Source: Chelydra serpentina
Taxonomy: Eukaryota > Chordata > Testudines > Chelydridae
Assembly (NCBI GenBank): GCA_037349315.1
Contig: JBAIAC010000040.1
Coordinates: forward strand, 14,092,001 to 14,156,000
Length of the DNA: 64,000 nt
Direction of reading: 5' to 3'
A model generated the notes under the pieces. That model saw only the letters and a program-made list of their open reading frames with translations. It had not been told where the DNA came from and searched no databases. Shown in pieces: positions 59,801 through 62,457 of this stretch (positions within the stretch are counted from its first letter, which is position 1; each line of letters starts with the position of its first letter). The position numbers and the translations under genes are program-made.

Positions 59801-62457
59801 CATCGCTAATGAAGACGGACCCCAGACCTTAACAGGAAGGTTTATGTATGGGCCGTTAGACATGGTCACACTCACTGGGGAAAAGGTACATTTGTCTTAG
59901 GTGTGCATTGCCCATAAACAGCAAAAGACGTAGGCAGTAGTAGTTGCTGGCCAATGCTCCTTTTGTATCTGTAAACATTAAAGAGAGAACTGTCCAATTA
60001 CCTGCACAATCAAGCACTTTTGCCTGTGTCCCACTAAGAGCCCTCTCTGCCCAGCCTATCTATTGCATTACATGAGAAAGAGATTTGAGGATGCCATGTT
60101 CAGAGCCAGGTTAGGATCCTGTCTAGTATCAAAGTTATTTAATACTTCCTTAGTCCTGAACCTCCTTTGCCTCCCAGGTGGACATTCACATCATGACCCA
60201 GCCGCCATCTGGAGAGTGGATTTACTTTGACACCGAAATCAGCAACAGCAGTGGCCGGATTGCCTACGTTATCCCTGAGAATAAGCGTCTGGGGATTGGC
60301 GTATATCCCGTCAAGATGGTGGTCAGGTGCTGTGCCTCAGGCTCATTTGGCTTAGCCTTCACTTTGAGAGAAACCTGTGAAATATAACTGTAGACACTAC
60401 GTTATTCTGATTGCATGATAGAAAATCCATAGAAATGTTACCTGGTCAAGTGCAATTCTACCTGAAAAGTGACACTGTTGAAAAAGTGGCATTTTCTTAG
60501 GGCTTGTCTACACTGGGGGGGTGGGATCGATCTAGGATACGCAACTTCAGCTACGAGAATAGCATAGCTGAAGTCGACGTTTCCTAGATCGAAAGTACTT
60601 TTACTTACATCGGGTCCACGCGGTGCAGGCTCGCTCCCCCGTCAACTCCGCTTCCTCCTCTCACCGTGCAGGAGTTCCGGAGTTGACGGGAAGTGCTTCT
60701 GGGATCGATTTATCGTGTCTAGATGAGACGCGATAAATCGATCCCCAATAGATCGATTACTACCCGCCGATTTGGCGGGTAGTATAGACGTGCCCTTATT
60801 AACCGCTCTTCTTCCTGTTGTGTCGTCAGAGTCTGATCTGCTGACTTGATGGACAAAACAAGTTTACTCTTGTTACCCTGCAGCACCAATGATGGGACAA
60901 AGAGCTATGTTCTGTTCTGCCCCCTGCCTCATCAACAGCATTGTTAACTGAGTTCCAATTGCTGGGCCAGACTTTTCCTCCTTTTCCAGATGTGCAACTT
61001 CATTGTCTTCAGTGGAACTGCACAGCTGAGCACGCCTTGAAGACTGTAAACTTGCACCTGCCCAGGTTCCCCTAAGAGCAGAGCCTTTGTTACTAGTGAT
61101 GGTGCACAATGCAGAAAGTCTCCCGTTTGGCTTTTGGATCACCAGCTTTCAGAGAGGGCAGCGCCAAAAACCATCTTGTCATCGGTGAACTGAACAAATC
61201 TGCTGTAGAGGCATTGAAACACAGTGAAGCTGGAACCCCCCACAATGCTAGTCCAAGTCACTGTAATTATATTCATCTAACATATAAGCATTTTCTGTGG
61301 GGCTTCTCGCTGTAGTATCATTAATGACTTTGGGGCAGATTTTTAAAGATATATAATAGGCACCTGGTGGGATTTTCATAAGTGCCCAACTACCATTGGG
61401 GAAAGGCCTTGCACTGCCTCTCAGTGGAGGTTAGGTGCTTTTGAAACTCCCACTAGGTAGCTATCTGCAAATTTAGGTGCCTAAATACCTTTAAAAATCT
61501 GTCCCTTTATCCTTGCAATAACGCTCCCAGGTAGGAAATCGTTAGCATCATCCATTTGACACATGGATAACGGAGGCACAGAAAGATGACTTGCCAAGTC
61601 GAGAATAGAAGCCATATCTCCTGAGTCTTATTCCAGTGCCTTACCCACAAGACTTTCCTTCCTCTCCAAGTACATACCTATCAGATCAATGGATAGTCTT
61701 CTCTACCACTTGTGCTGAGATACAGACACAACAGGCCAGATCTGCAGCTGGTATAAATCGGAGTAGCTCTGAAATCAGTGGATCTGTGTTGATTTACATC
61801 AGCTGAGACGATCTGACCCTTAAGACACAGCAGGAGGTGTAGGGCCTTAGCAGAATTGTGTGTGTGAACTGATGGCAGGATCTGGCCCTTAATTCTGCAT
61901 TCCCTGGTCATTTACTGTATGCTCGCTGAATTGGTATTGCAAATGGGTCTTGTAGCTTTAATCTCTCAGCCAGGTTTGTCCACTGTTCTTAACCCCCTAT
62001 TCCTTTCCTTTTAGGGGTGACCACACATATGCAGATAGCTATATCACCGTTCTACCTAAGGGGACGGAATTTGTGGTCTTCAGCATTGATGGTTCCTTTG
62101 CAGCCAGCGTGTCTATAATGGGTAGTGACCCCAAAGTCCGAGCTGGCGCAGTTGATGTTGTAAGGTCAGTGGCAGGGGCTAGGGCTAGGGGGAAATGCTT
62201 TTATATTAAATGAATACTTTAACCCTACTGCAAATATAGGTCCATAATACACTGTTATTTTTTTCCCCACCAGGCACTGGCAAGACCTTGGCTACCTCAT
62301 TATCTATATCACAGGCCGACCTGATATGCAGAAGCAAAGGGTGGTGGCATGGTTAGCACAGCACAATTTCCCCCATGGGATAGTCTCATTCTGTGATGGG
62401 CTTGTCCATGACCCACTGCGGCATAAGGCCAACTTCCTGAAAACCCTCATTACAGAC
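8476..62457 (+). CDS. PITPNM2: PITPNM2 gene, internal exons (partial; both ends outside window)
   Basis: Seventeen exons (8476-8805, 13646-13741, 17895-17996, 19132-19202, 21360-21604, 22120-22309, 23282-23401, 24220-24431, 29448-29623, 30091-30261, 40150-40311, 53702-53850, 58503-58619, 59769-59885, 60178-60326, 62015-62164, 62274-62457) join in one frame with GT/AG borders, giving 2,741 coding bases; 31346-31495 is an optional extra exon. From family knowledge, PITPNM2 (Nir3) exchanges phosphatidylinositol for phosphatidic acid at ER-plasma membrane contacts, held by VAP proteins through its FFAT motif and by the LNS2 domain at the plasma membrane. Visible in order: end of the PITP domain, SR-like serine linker, FFAT motif, lipase-like region with GDCVGG, DDHD domain, LNS2 domain. 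The linker sequences fit PITPNM2 better than PITPNM1 or PITPNM3. The start codon, first exons and last exons lie outside the window. Confidence 0.94.
9766..9955 (+). mobile_element. Cry I-type tRNA SINE (plus strand)
   Basis: The tRNA head is TAGCTCAGTGGTTTGAGC (box A region) with GGTTGTGAGTTCAATGC (box B region). A body 'ggggcaaaaattggggattg' follows, then a CR1-like tail 'ttggactagatgacctccta' and 'gtcccttccaaccctatgat', ending in a short ATGACT repeat. This is the full expected order of the cryptodiran Cry I SINE. Confidence 0.9.
10704..10832 (+). pseudogene. DIRS Gag N-terminal remnant
   Basis: ATG at 10704 opens MPGSPGF, the same seven residues that start the Gag of the intact DIRS copy at 43178. 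The homology then fades and the frame closes within about 45 codons. The rest of Gag and the reverse transcriptase are missing. The upstream leader (10447-10703) corresponds to the 5' untranslated leader of the intact copy. Confidence 0.6.
10799..11290 (+). pseudogene. DIRS RNase H / putative methyltransferase-region remnant
   Basis: Translation gives [32 protein letters not shown], then [18 protein letters not shown] and [13 protein letters not shown]. These are collinear with [21 protein letters not shown] and [14 protein letters not shown] in the intact copy. After about 11110 the similarity continues only through frameshifts (VFPP..., then [17 protein letters not shown] in another frame). 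It is broken and non-coding. Confidence 0.8.
11398..11676 (+). pseudogene. DIRS tyrosine recombinase N-terminal remnant
   Basis: Translates to [20 protein letters not shown] and [20 protein letters not shown], matching [17 protein letters not shown] and [20 protein letters not shown] in the intact recombinase. It stops right at the right inverted repeat, so the Arg...HxxR...Tyr catalytic half is absent. This copy cannot encode a working recombinase. Confidence 0.8.
12794..12811. repeat. (AG)n microsatellite
   Basis: An uninterrupted run of about eight AG units. Confidence 0.9.
13646..13741 (+). CDS. PITPNM2: PITPNM2 exon: SR linker and FFAT core
   Basis: Acceptor TTTTTTCCAG at 13645 behind a T-rich tract; donor GTATGT at 13742. 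It encodes [20 protein letters not shown] then [18 protein letters not shown] plus the following Glu from the next exon is a near-canonical, acid-flanked FFAT motif, which in this family binds VAP-A/VAP-B at the ER. Phase 1 at both ends, 96 bp, so skipping would keep the frame but break the FFAT motif. Confidence 0.95.
13742..17894 (+). other. PITPNM2 intron
   Basis: AT-rich intron with a CR1-type fragment near 14965-15065 and a CA/TG-rich dinucleotide stretch just before the next exon (about 17818-17860). A short element with 'ggtctacaca' and 'tatagatgtagtta' ends lies near 17134-17235 and may be another MITE. Nothing else was recognised. Confidence 0.6.
14965..15065 (-). repeat. CR1-type LINE 3' fragment
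   Basis: 'tagaatctagagatggacaa' ... 'catctagttcatctgctgcc' resembles the reverse complement of a CR1 3' end ('ggactagatgacc ... attcta'). Diverged; compare 25300-25420. Confidence 0.45.
17895..17996 (+). CDS. PITPNM2: PITPNM2 exon: FFAT tail and linker
   Basis: Acceptor TCTTTAAAG at 17894; donor GTAATT at 17997. It encodes (E)[19 protein letters not shown] then [14 protein letters not shown]. The first codon completes the Glu of the FFAT motif started in the previous exon. [11 protein letters not shown] is a conserved PITPNM2 signature. 102 bp, phase 1 at both ends. Another AG lies one base pair downstream (17895-17896), but only AG at 17893-17894 keeps the frame. Confidence 0.95.
18065..18215 (-). 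repeat. MIR-type SINE remnant
   Basis: Reverse-oriented MIR core: 'ccccattttacagctggaga', 'aactgaagcagagagaagtg', 'acttgcccaaggcctcggag'. One of the better preserved copies in the window. Confidence 0.65.
18912..19048. mobile_element. hAT-like MITE remnant
   Basis: The ends CATGGGTTCTCAACTTGGG and AAATTGAGAACCAGTG form imperfect inverted repeats of the 'cagtggttctcaa' type common in small hAT elements. No clear 8-bp target duplication was found. Confidence 0.4.
19132..19202 (+). CDS. PITPNM2: PITPNM2 exon: linker
   Basis: Acceptor AATTCCAG at 19131; donor GTAAGC at 19203. 71 bp, entering in phase 1 and leaving in phase 0. It encodes (D)[20 protein letters not shown] then IIE, the counterpart of the SSVEQLNIIE segment of PITPNM2 that precedes the lipase-like region. 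Confidence 0.93.
19203..21359 (+). other. PITPNM2 intron
   Basis: Contains a CR1 LINE 3' end at 20335-20518. The rest is ordinary intron with no recognised gene. Confidence 0.7.
20335..20518 (+). mobile_element. CR1 LINE 3' end
   Basis: 'ggctagatgatcagaatggt' followed by 'tccttctggcactaaaatct' and 'gtgaatct' is the typical CR1 3' end. Upstream 'gtgggcttggcgcaggatct' belongs to the same 3' region. 5'-truncated. Confidence 0.7.
21360..21604 (+). CDS. PITPNM2: PITPNM2 exon: start of lipase-like region
   Basis: Acceptor TCCTTTTAG at 21359; donor GTAAGT at 21605. 245 bp, in phase 0, out phase 2. It encodes [20 protein letters not shown] then [20 protein letters not shown], with [20 protein letters not shown] and the Cys-rich [28 protein letters not shown] is the first strand and turn of the alpha/beta-hydrolase-like region preceding the DDHD domain. 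Confidence 0.96.
21605..22119 (+). other. PITPNM2 intron
   Basis: A 515-bp intron. No repeat or gene was recognised. Confidence 0.8.
22120..22309 (+). CDS. PITPNM2: PITPNM2 exon: lipase-like region
   Basis: Acceptor TGTATTCAG at 22119; donor GTGGGT at 22310. 190 bp, closing a split Asn codon and ending in phase 0. It encodes [40 protein letters not shown] and [16 protein letters not shown], all strongly PITPNM2-like. Confidence 0.96.
22310..23281 (+). other. PITPNM2 intron
   Basis: Contains a MIR remnant at 22660-22875; otherwise featureless. The reading frame remains open for a few codons past the donor only. Confidence 0.75.
22660..22875 (-). repeat. MIR-type SINE remnant
   Basis: Reverse orientation: 'cctcacaacgccccaggaag', 'gacgaggaactgaggcacca', 'gaggctaagtgactgcccaa', 'ggttgcacaggaagtttgtg', 'gccttaaccactggactgtg'. 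Long and well ordered. Confidence 0.7.
23282..23401 (+). CDS. PITPNM2: PITPNM2 exon: GDCVGG pseudo-lipase elbow
   Basis: Acceptor TGCTCTTTCAG at 23281; donor GTAATG at 23402. 120 bp, phase 0 at both ends. It encodes [20 protein letters not shown] then [22 protein letters not shown] sits where DDHD phospholipases carry GxSxG; the serine is replaced by Cys, consistent with a lipid-binding, non-hydrolytic role in PITPNM proteins. A second good donor (GTAAGT at 23391) lies within the exon but would break the frame with the next exon. Confidence 0.95.
23402..24219 (+). other. PITPNM2 intron
   Basis: 818 bp; no repeat or gene recognised. Confidence 0.7.
24220..24431 (+). CDS. PITPNM2: PITPNM2 exon: serine-rich linker before DDHD
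   Basis: Acceptor CAAATCCTAG at 24219; donor GTAAGG at 24432. 212 bp, in phase 0, out phase 2. It encodes [29 protein letters not shown] [20 protein letters not shown] and [20 protein letters not shown] then QHQAFLS. Mammalian PITPNM2 has a long Gly run in this linker, as I recall it; this copy has a short [10 protein letters not shown] instead. Confidence 0.95.
24432..29447 (+). other. PITPNM2 intron
   Basis: Five kilobases of intron with one CR1-type fragment (25300-25420). A pyrimidine-rich tract (28800-28860) precedes no recognisable exon. Several short open frames have no family resemblance and are taken as chance. Confidence 0.65.
25300..25420 (-). repeat. CR1-type LINE 3' fragment
   Basis: 'ggatcctaggccttagagat', 'ggaagagaccaattagttcc', 'catccagtatgtccccaatt', 'gtgcaggactgtcctcgaca' matches, in reverse, the same diverged CR1-like end as 14965-15065. 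Confidence 0.45.
29448..29623 (+). CDS. PITPNM2: PITPNM2 exon: start of DDHD domain
   Basis: Acceptor TTGTTTTAG at 29447; donor GTAGGT at 29624. 176 bp, in with one base to close a Ser codon, out phase 1. It encodes [20 protein letters not shown] then [20 protein letters not shown] and [23 protein letters not shown] opens the DDHD domain. The frame stays open through the intron to 29961, so intron retention would add about 112 unrelated residues. Confidence 0.96.
29624..30090 (+). other. PITPNM2 intron
   Basis: 467 bp. The exon frame happens to stay open for about 340 bases into it; no repeat was recognised. Confidence 0.8.
30091..30261 (+). CDS. PITPNM2: PITPNM2 exon: DDHD domain
   Basis: Acceptor TTCTCCTTAG at 30090 behind a C/T-rich tract; donor GTATGT at 30262. 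171 bp. It encodes [40 protein letters not shown] and [36 protein letters not shown] is one of the most conserved stretches in the RdgB/Nir family. Confidence 0.97.
31346..31495 (+). CDS. PITPNM2: Candidate PITPNM2 cassette exon (50 codons)
   Basis: An acceptor CCCATCTGCTTCTAG (31331-31345) follows a strong pyrimidine tract. The open frame, entered in the phase left by the 30091-30261 exon (G + TT), reads [20 protein letters not shown] then [20 protein letters not shown] and [11 protein letters not shown] donor GTGTGT at 31496 leaves phase 1, the phase needed by the 40150 exon, so the exon is 150 bp and symmetric: it can be included or skipped without a frame change. The sequence is protein-like and lies between the DDHD PLGDG segment and DVVQ, where vertebrate family members vary. 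I do not firmly recall it in the main human isoform. The donor is weak; GTAACC four bases later would break the frame. Confidence 0.6.
32741..32826. repeat. Small palindromic MITE-like remnant
   Basis: GGGATTTTCCACTCAGCATTGG on the left is mirrored by CAATGCTGAGCATTTAAAATGCCACCCC on the right, forming an imperfect hairpin of under 90 bp. Confidence 0.4.
33360..33485. repeat. Palindromic MITE-like remnant
   Basis: The ends 'ggccctaaatctg' ... and ... 'ttaggctccccagtttgaaa' with a 'tggcctgattttccaagga' centre resemble the family seen at 39121-39335 and 54861-55064. Confidence 0.35.
34864..35096. repeat. Palindromic MITE-like remnant
   Basis: GTGCTAGCTAGGCCTGAGCC ... CCCCCTAGTGTAG is answered by CTACACTAGGGG ... 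GGCTTAGCTAGCAC in inverse orientation, giving a roughly 50-bp arm pair around an AT-rich loop. Family unknown. Confidence 0.45.
35225..35460 (-). repeat. MIR-like SINE remnant
   Basis: Reverse order blocks: 'agcacttacaatctaataaa', 'gacacaggtgcagaaagggg', 'agtggtgtgctcagggccac', 'acagcagtttagtgtcagag', 'gtccactggaccaggcca'. Confidence 0.55.
36618..36725 (-). pseudogene. hAT transposase C-terminal motif, inverted copy
   Basis: On the minus strand the sequence reads [11 protein letters not shown] then [19 protein letters not shown], the hAT family dimerisation signature (usual form P-x-E-R-x-F-S). The Arg is changed to Cys and a stop codon lies just upstream. It lies head-to-head with the forward transposase fragment. 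Confidence 0.75.
36791..37297 (+). pseudogene. hAT transposase fragment (forward)
   Basis: Open for 168 codons from a GTG, with no in-frame start ATG at the front. [20 protein letters not shown] carries the hAT core ALDPRFK. An acidic linker ending SDSDDENEY follows, then [20 protein letters not shown], the start of the C-terminal dimerisation region. At 37267 the reading jumps: KRAALSPA and [11 protein letters not shown] then stop are readable in another frame from 37268 on. The ERxFS block is deleted here, and only the inverted copy in the left arm retains it. Domesticated ZBED-like use is not indicated. Confidence 0.8.
37986..38734. mobile_element. hAT-type MITE with perfect 8-bp duplication
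   Basis: Terminal inverted repeats CAGTGGTTCCCAAACTGGGG and (inverted) CAGTGGTTCCCAAACTTTAA. The arms extend inward with GGTTCGTGAACCCC against GGGGTTCATAGG. Flanked by CTCTATGG at 37978-37985 and 38735-38742, a perfect 8-bp target duplication as hAT makes. No coding capacity; the interior is AT-rich. Confidence 0.92.
38745..38920 (-). repeat. MIR-type SINE remnant
   Basis: Reverse MIR blocks 'aggaaaatgagacacaaaag', 'gagtgagtcacagcaaatca', 'gtggaacagctaggaaaaga', 'acccaggagtcaccttcact', 'gctgtgctagccactaggca'. The hAT MITE inserted beside or into it. Confidence 0.6.
39121..39335. repeat. Palindromic MITE-like repeat
   Basis: Left GGGGGCCTGAAGTTGGACTCCTAAAT and right ATGGAGTTAGGAGCCTAACTGGAGGCCTTC mirror each other. 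Same family as 54861-55064 (GTTGGGCTCCTAGATTTA / TAGATTTAGAAGCCCAAC). Confidence 0.5.
39362..39653. mobile_element. Harbinger-like MITE (diverged)
   Basis: The left end AAGTATGTCTACACCACAG and inverted right end AGGTGTGTTTACATTGC share GT-TACA spacing. TAA occurs on both outer sides (39359-39361 and 39654-39656), the duplication expected for PIF/Harbinger. Inner arms include CTAGCTTTAATCTAGCTAGC and GTTGAAACTAGCC. Compare 60500-60795. Confidence 0.55.
40150..40311 (+). CDS. PITPNM2: PITPNM2 exon: variable linker inside DDHD region
   Basis: Acceptor TCATAGCAG at 40149; donor GTAAGT at 40312. 162 bp, phase 1 at both ends. It encodes (D/Y)[40 protein letters not shown] and [33 protein letters not shown] is diagnostic for PITPNM2; the first half is diverged. 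It splices to 30261 directly (GAT) or to the cassette exon (TAT). Confidence 0.96.
42505..42705 (+). repeat. MIR-type SINE remnant
   Basis: Forward: 'ggttctgtgcaggattggga'-like start, 'ctttgggcacgtcatggaac', 'cctgcctcagtttccccatc', 'tgtaaaacagggataatggg', 'gttaatgcatctaaagtgct'. It ends about 90 bases before the DIRS element. Confidence 0.65.
42792..42975. repeat. DIRS left inverted terminal repeat
   Basis: Begins TTCTTCTTCGAGTGCTTGCT and continues CATATGTATTCCAGTTAGG, then the GC-rich stretch ending CAGTTCCTTCTTACCG. From about 42810 it is the exact reverse complement of the right repeat apart from one base near the inner edge. The outermost 20 bases differ from the right end, as usual for DIRS. 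Confidence 0.95.
42976..43177 (+). promoter_or_regulatory. DIRS 5' leader
   Basis: About 200 bases between the left repeat and the Gag ATG. The sequence TAAGTACCGTTAAAGTACCGTTAATTAG contains a short direct repeat AAGTACCGTTAA, possibly a primer or packaging element. No TATA box was obvious, though 'gatatatact' in the left repeat (about 42928-42937) could serve. Confidence 0.4.
43178..45841 (+). CDS. DIRS ORF1, Gag-like protein with zinc-type N-terminus and SR tract
   Basis: 887 codons from ATG to TGA. Residues 10-42 carry a Cys/His array: C10xxC13, H23xxC26xxC29, H34, C39xxC42, likely a zinc-binding module. Residues about 60-280 are Pro/Thr-rich. Residues about 288-411 are a dense Arg/Ser tract ([16 protein letters not shown] and many R-S/S-R repeats). 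A Pro/Glu-rich spacer follows to about 560. A more conserved core from about 650 to 825 includes [20 protein letters not shown], the DIRS Gag capsid-like region. The C-terminus (about 845-880) is RG/Q-rich and probably RNA-binding. Role inferred: nucleocapsid-like packaging of the retrotransposon RNA. The ORF is undamaged. Confidence 0.9.
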   Translation: MPGSPGFKPCSACQKPMPTGDPHASCLKCLGESHLPDKCRICKSFKPRTKKERDFRLKQLLLEASLSPMSAPHRITAPTPAASTSAAPERPTSGKEPRHRPSLPGTSQSRSLSPRAKKSGGPTKAPLHAQPAPGQPRSVEAPAPPTPVPEGPLSSVPVVSVPLTPALPRPLSPAPPSTPAPALPTPAPERPLSAGQPPQAPVPTTPVPRGPLSSVTASSPARSVVELPLPSTPDTFAAARDLIQMTAPVPTPSTVPPVRIITSRGKPAIFHPVPQEETSQQQPRASPRYRSQSRHRSRSRRRSYSRYRSRSPSARRYPDSRRRSRSRGRSTRRSPRRSRSRSVSRYREHRRYRSRSRPRSGSRRRSPSRRRSDSRRRSGSRHRTPSRYRSGSRHRTPSRHRSGSRYRIPSRHRTPPRRQTLATQTSLHGYSAPPWPSRSGSRSSRAGSDLYAEDRTVSDQGHLPETGQVQERWPFWTPMAYYEAQRVPARAPASTTLERRAPEATVSRPPEATVSRPPPEIEQPEAEPPPLGPEEVPVEDPLAQGLSSSSSPDEAVAGASSSGPPPIDLRDHQALLRRLALNMDLQIEEVPELEDPVVDILTTDAPTRVALPFVRTILANATSIWQTPASIPPTARGVERKYMAPPRDFQYLYTHPPPCSLVVQSVNERERNGQQAPAPKSKDAKRLDLFGRKIYSGGGLQLRAANQQALLSRYAFNTWVTMDKFKELIPPESRQEYKAFVEEGKKLARTSLRASLDIADSAARTIASGVAMRRISWLQSSTLPAEVQHTIQDLPFDGQGLFSEKTDPKLQTLKDGRTIIRTLGMHTPATQRRPFRPFVRRTYFPPPPRQDYYRRPRGRGGRRQQPGRQTGQRQGPHKPSSGPKQNF
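45840..47762 (+). CDS. DIRS ORF2, reverse transcriptase / RNase H
   Basis: The frame is open from upstream of the Gag stop. The first ATG is 45894; entry by a +1 shift at the Gag stop (45836-45841) is the alternative. RT motifs: [20 protein letters not shown] (about 46142), catalytic Asp in [26 protein letters not shown], and YLDDWL (about 46484). RNase [39 protein letters not shown] and NTLADRLSR with the acidic residues in place. Then [14 protein letters not shown] and [13 protein letters not shown], the segment often called a putative methyltransferase in DIRS elements. Makes cDNA from element RNA. All key Asp residues are present and the ORF has no stop, so it may be functional. It overlaps the recombinase ORF by about 90 bases. 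Confidence 0.93.
   Translation, partial: EGALEAGVPVHSDPALLFMNRLSPFSPAWSNITTDRWVLHTIRGGYRLQFVSPPSSHPPTPSLFRDPSHEQLLIQEVHELFTLGAVEEVPRDLRGKGFYSRYFLIPKPKGGLRPILDLRGLNKFMVKLKFRMLSLGTLIPSMDQGDWYAALDMKDAYFHIAIYPPHRRFLRFVVGQRHFQFAVLPFGLSTAPRVFTKCMAVVAAALRRQGVQVFPYLDDWLLRGNSASQVQSHIHKAMDMFNRLGLLLNIEKSTLLPTQRIDFIGAILDSTLARAFLPEARFQTLVAAIRSLQAFPTSTARCCLSLMGHMASCTFVTAHARLRLRPLQAWLASAYRPHRDNLDMILTVPSQVLASLNWWLDPAHVMSGIPFHPPQPSCTVTTDASSLGWGAHLLNFQTQGLWSEQELTLHINVRELRAVRLACQAFAQHLQGRCISILTDNTTAMHYINRQGGAHSLPLCREATQLWDFCIARSIHPVASFLPGAQNTLADRLSRSFQTHEWSIRPDVIHSVFQKWGFPQIDLFATRENRKCQVFCSFQGRSPGSLTDAFLHPWTDNLAYAFPPVPLVHRVLLKLRRDKARVILIAPAWPRQHWYTTLLEMSVTDPIPLPRWPDLITQQHGRIQHPDLRSLHLTAWMLHG
47672..48811 (+). 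CDS. DIRS ORF3, tyrosine recombinase
   Basis: 379 codons from the ATG at 47672, which has G at -3 and G at +4. The same frame is open upstream back to the Gag stop without an early ATG. The N-terminal SAM-like part reads [20 protein letters not shown] and [20 protein letters not shown]. Catalytic residues: Arg in [11 protein letters not shown], HxxR in [15 protein letters not shown], and the nucleophile Tyr in FASHYAIVQ near the C-terminus. In DIRS elements it integrates the circular cDNA, replacing a DDE integrase. Complete, with no stops or frameshifts seen. Confidence 0.93.
   Translation: MAGPDHAAARQDPASRPAVPSPHGVDATWLNPSELRCSSPVQHVLLSSRKPSTRSTYSAKWKRFSLWCGTRGLDPLQVPVHTILDYLLSLKEQGLALSSLKVHLAAISAFHPRDGAGSVFSNPMVTRFLKGLERLHPPVRRPVPTWDLNLVITRLMGAPFEPMATCSMLYLSWKTAFLVAITSARRVSELRALTSEPPYTVFHKDKVQLRPHPAFLPKVVSAFHINQDIFLPVFYPKPHASRKEQQLHSLDVRRALAFYIERTKPFRKSTQLFIAVADRMKGLPVSSQRISSWITSCIRTCYDLAGVPTMHTTAHSTRAQASSSAFLAHIPIQDICRAAAWSSVHTFASHYAIVQHSRDDAAFGSAVLNSAVSQSDPAS
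48827..48927. repeat. DIRS internal complementary region (ICR)
   Basis: 48827-48867 is the exact reverse complement of the left terminus (42792-42832). 48868-48927 is the exact reverse complement of the right terminus (about 49112-49172). The two halves abut, so the ICR is complementary to the joined ends. In the accepted DIRS model this region templates completion of the ends and circle formation. It begins 15 bases after the recombinase stop. Confidence 0.93.
48961..49173. repeat. DIRS right inverted terminal repeat with 3' extension
   Basis: Inverse copy of 42792-42975, then AACACATCTCGAAGAACACT and ATTTACTACGGTGAGTAACC, a terminal extension absent from the left end but matched by the ICR. 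The older copy ends in a related GCAAGGTGAGTAACC at about 11853-11867. Confidence 0.93.
49640..49835. repeat. Short palindromic interspersed repeat, diverged
   Basis: 'gtgggtcaaattcattaagc' ... 'gaagttacaccaggggatgg' and 'ccccactgacctcaatggga' ... 'agcggaatctagctcat' look like a diverged member of the turtle palindromic repeats that include 61734-61819. Confidence 0.35.
50624..50651. repeat. (TG)n-rich stretch
   Basis: GTGTGGGTTTTTGTCTGTGT then GTGTGTG, an interrupted TG microsatellite. Confidence 0.7.
52961..53097. repeat. Interspersed repeat end (Penelope-like?)
   Basis: 'cagtgttgtggccgtgtcgg', 'cttttattggaccaacttct', 'gttggtgagggagacaagct', 'acacagagctcttcaggtct' is a repeat end I recognise as frequent in reptile genomes, related in style to 8275-8408. 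Family not certain. Confidence 0.5.
53702..53850 (+). CDS. PITPNM2: PITPNM2 exon: end of DDHD domain
   Basis: Acceptor TTTCTTTCATTAG at 53701; donor GTACCA at 53851. 149 bp, in phase 1, out phase 0. It encodes (I)[40 protein letters not shown] and DVVSFLLRQ. The ordered Asp and His residues in [12 protein letters not shown] and [12 protein letters not shown] include those that give the DDHD domain its name. Confidence 0.97.
54861..55064. repeat. Palindromic MITE-like repeat
   Basis: Left ATTCAAATCAGGGACCTAAA then GTTGGGCTCCTAGATTTA. Right TAGATTTAGAAGCCCAACTT then CCAGGGTTTGAAAA. The arms mirror each other around a central 'agtcccaccgaagtcagtgg'. Same family as 39121-39335. Confidence 0.5.
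56135..56161. repeat. (GT)n microsatellite
   Basis: About 13 GT units with one GC interruption. Confidence 0.9.
58503..58619 (+). CDS. PITPNM2: PITPNM2 exon after DDHD
   Basis: Acceptor CCCTTTCCTTAG at 58502; donor GTAATA at 58620. 117 bp, phase 0 at both ends. It encodes [20 protein letters not shown] then [19 protein letters not shown], a conserved basic segment linking the DDHD and LNS2 domains. Confidence 0.97.
58620..59768 (+). other. PITPNM2 intron
   Basis: 1.15 kb. The exon frame remains open past the donor to 58787 by chance. No repeat was recognised. Confidence 0.75.
59769..59885 (+). CDS. PITPNM2: PITPNM2 exon before LNS2
   Basis: Acceptor ACGTCTGCAG at 59768; donor GTACAT at 59886. 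117 bp, phase 0 at both ends. It encodes [20 protein letters not shown] then [19 protein letters not shown]. Strongly conserved in the family. Confidence 0.97.
60178..60326 (+). CDS. PITPNM2: PITPNM2 exon before LNS2 (beta-rich)
   Basis: Acceptor TGCCTCCCAG at 60177; donor GTGCTG at 60327. 149 bp, in phase 0, out phase 2. It encodes [40 protein letters not shown] and GVYPVKMVV(R). The upstream intron (59886-60177) is only 292 bp. Confidence 0.97.
60500..60795. mobile_element. PIF/Harbinger-type MITE with TTA duplication
   Basis: TTA at 60497-60499 and 60796-60798 flank a 296-bp element. The ends are GGGCTTGTCTACACT and (inverted) GGGCACGTCTATACT. The interior is strongly palindromic: GGATCGATCTAGGATAC, GATCGATTTATCG/CGATAAATCGATC and GTCAACTCCG/CGGAGTTGAC. 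No coding capacity. The TWA duplication and GGGC ends fit PIF/Harbinger. Confidence 0.85.
61332..61505. mobile_element. Palindromic MITE-like repeat
   Basis: Left GGGGCAGATTTTTAAAGATAT and right ATACCTTTAAAAATCTGTCCC are near-perfect inverted repeats. Inside, TAGGCACCTGGTGGGATTTT mirrors GAAACTCCCACTAGGTAGC. Superfamily not determined. Confidence 0.65.
61505..61675 (-). repeat. MIR-type SINE remnant
   Basis: Reverse blocks 'cttgcaataacgctcccagg', 'gataacggaggcacagaaag', 'atgacttgccaagtcgagaa', 'ctcctgagtcttattccagt', 'gccttacccacaagactttc'. Confidence 0.65.
61734..61819. repeat. Short palindromic repeat
   Basis: GGCCAGATCTGCAGCTGGTAT at the left is mirrored by TTTACATCAGCTGAGACGAT then CTGACCC at the right. 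An 86-bp foldback with no coding capacity. Confidence 0.55.
62015..62164 (+). CDS. PITPNM2: PITPNM2 exon: LNS2 domain start
   Basis: Acceptor TTCCTTTTAG at 62014; donor GTCAGT at 62165. 150 bp, closing a split Arg codon and leaving phase 2. It encodes [40 protein letters not shown] and VRAGAVDVV(R). [10 protein letters not shown] is the HAD-like first motif of LNS2, the phosphatidic-acid-sensing domain of Nir proteins. Confidence 0.97.
62274..62457 (+). CDS. PITPNM2: PITPNM2 exon: LNS2 domain
   Basis: Acceptor TTTCCCCACCAG at 62273; donor GTAAGC at 62458. 184 bp, phase 2 in, phase 0 out. It encodes [40 protein letters not shown] and [20 protein letters not shown] then [10 protein letters not shown] and [10 protein letters not shown] are LNS2 hallmarks. 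The 109-bp intron before it (62165-62273) is the shortest in the gene. The next exon, expected to start near (E)LHLRVHAAYGS, is not in the window. Confidence 0.97.
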
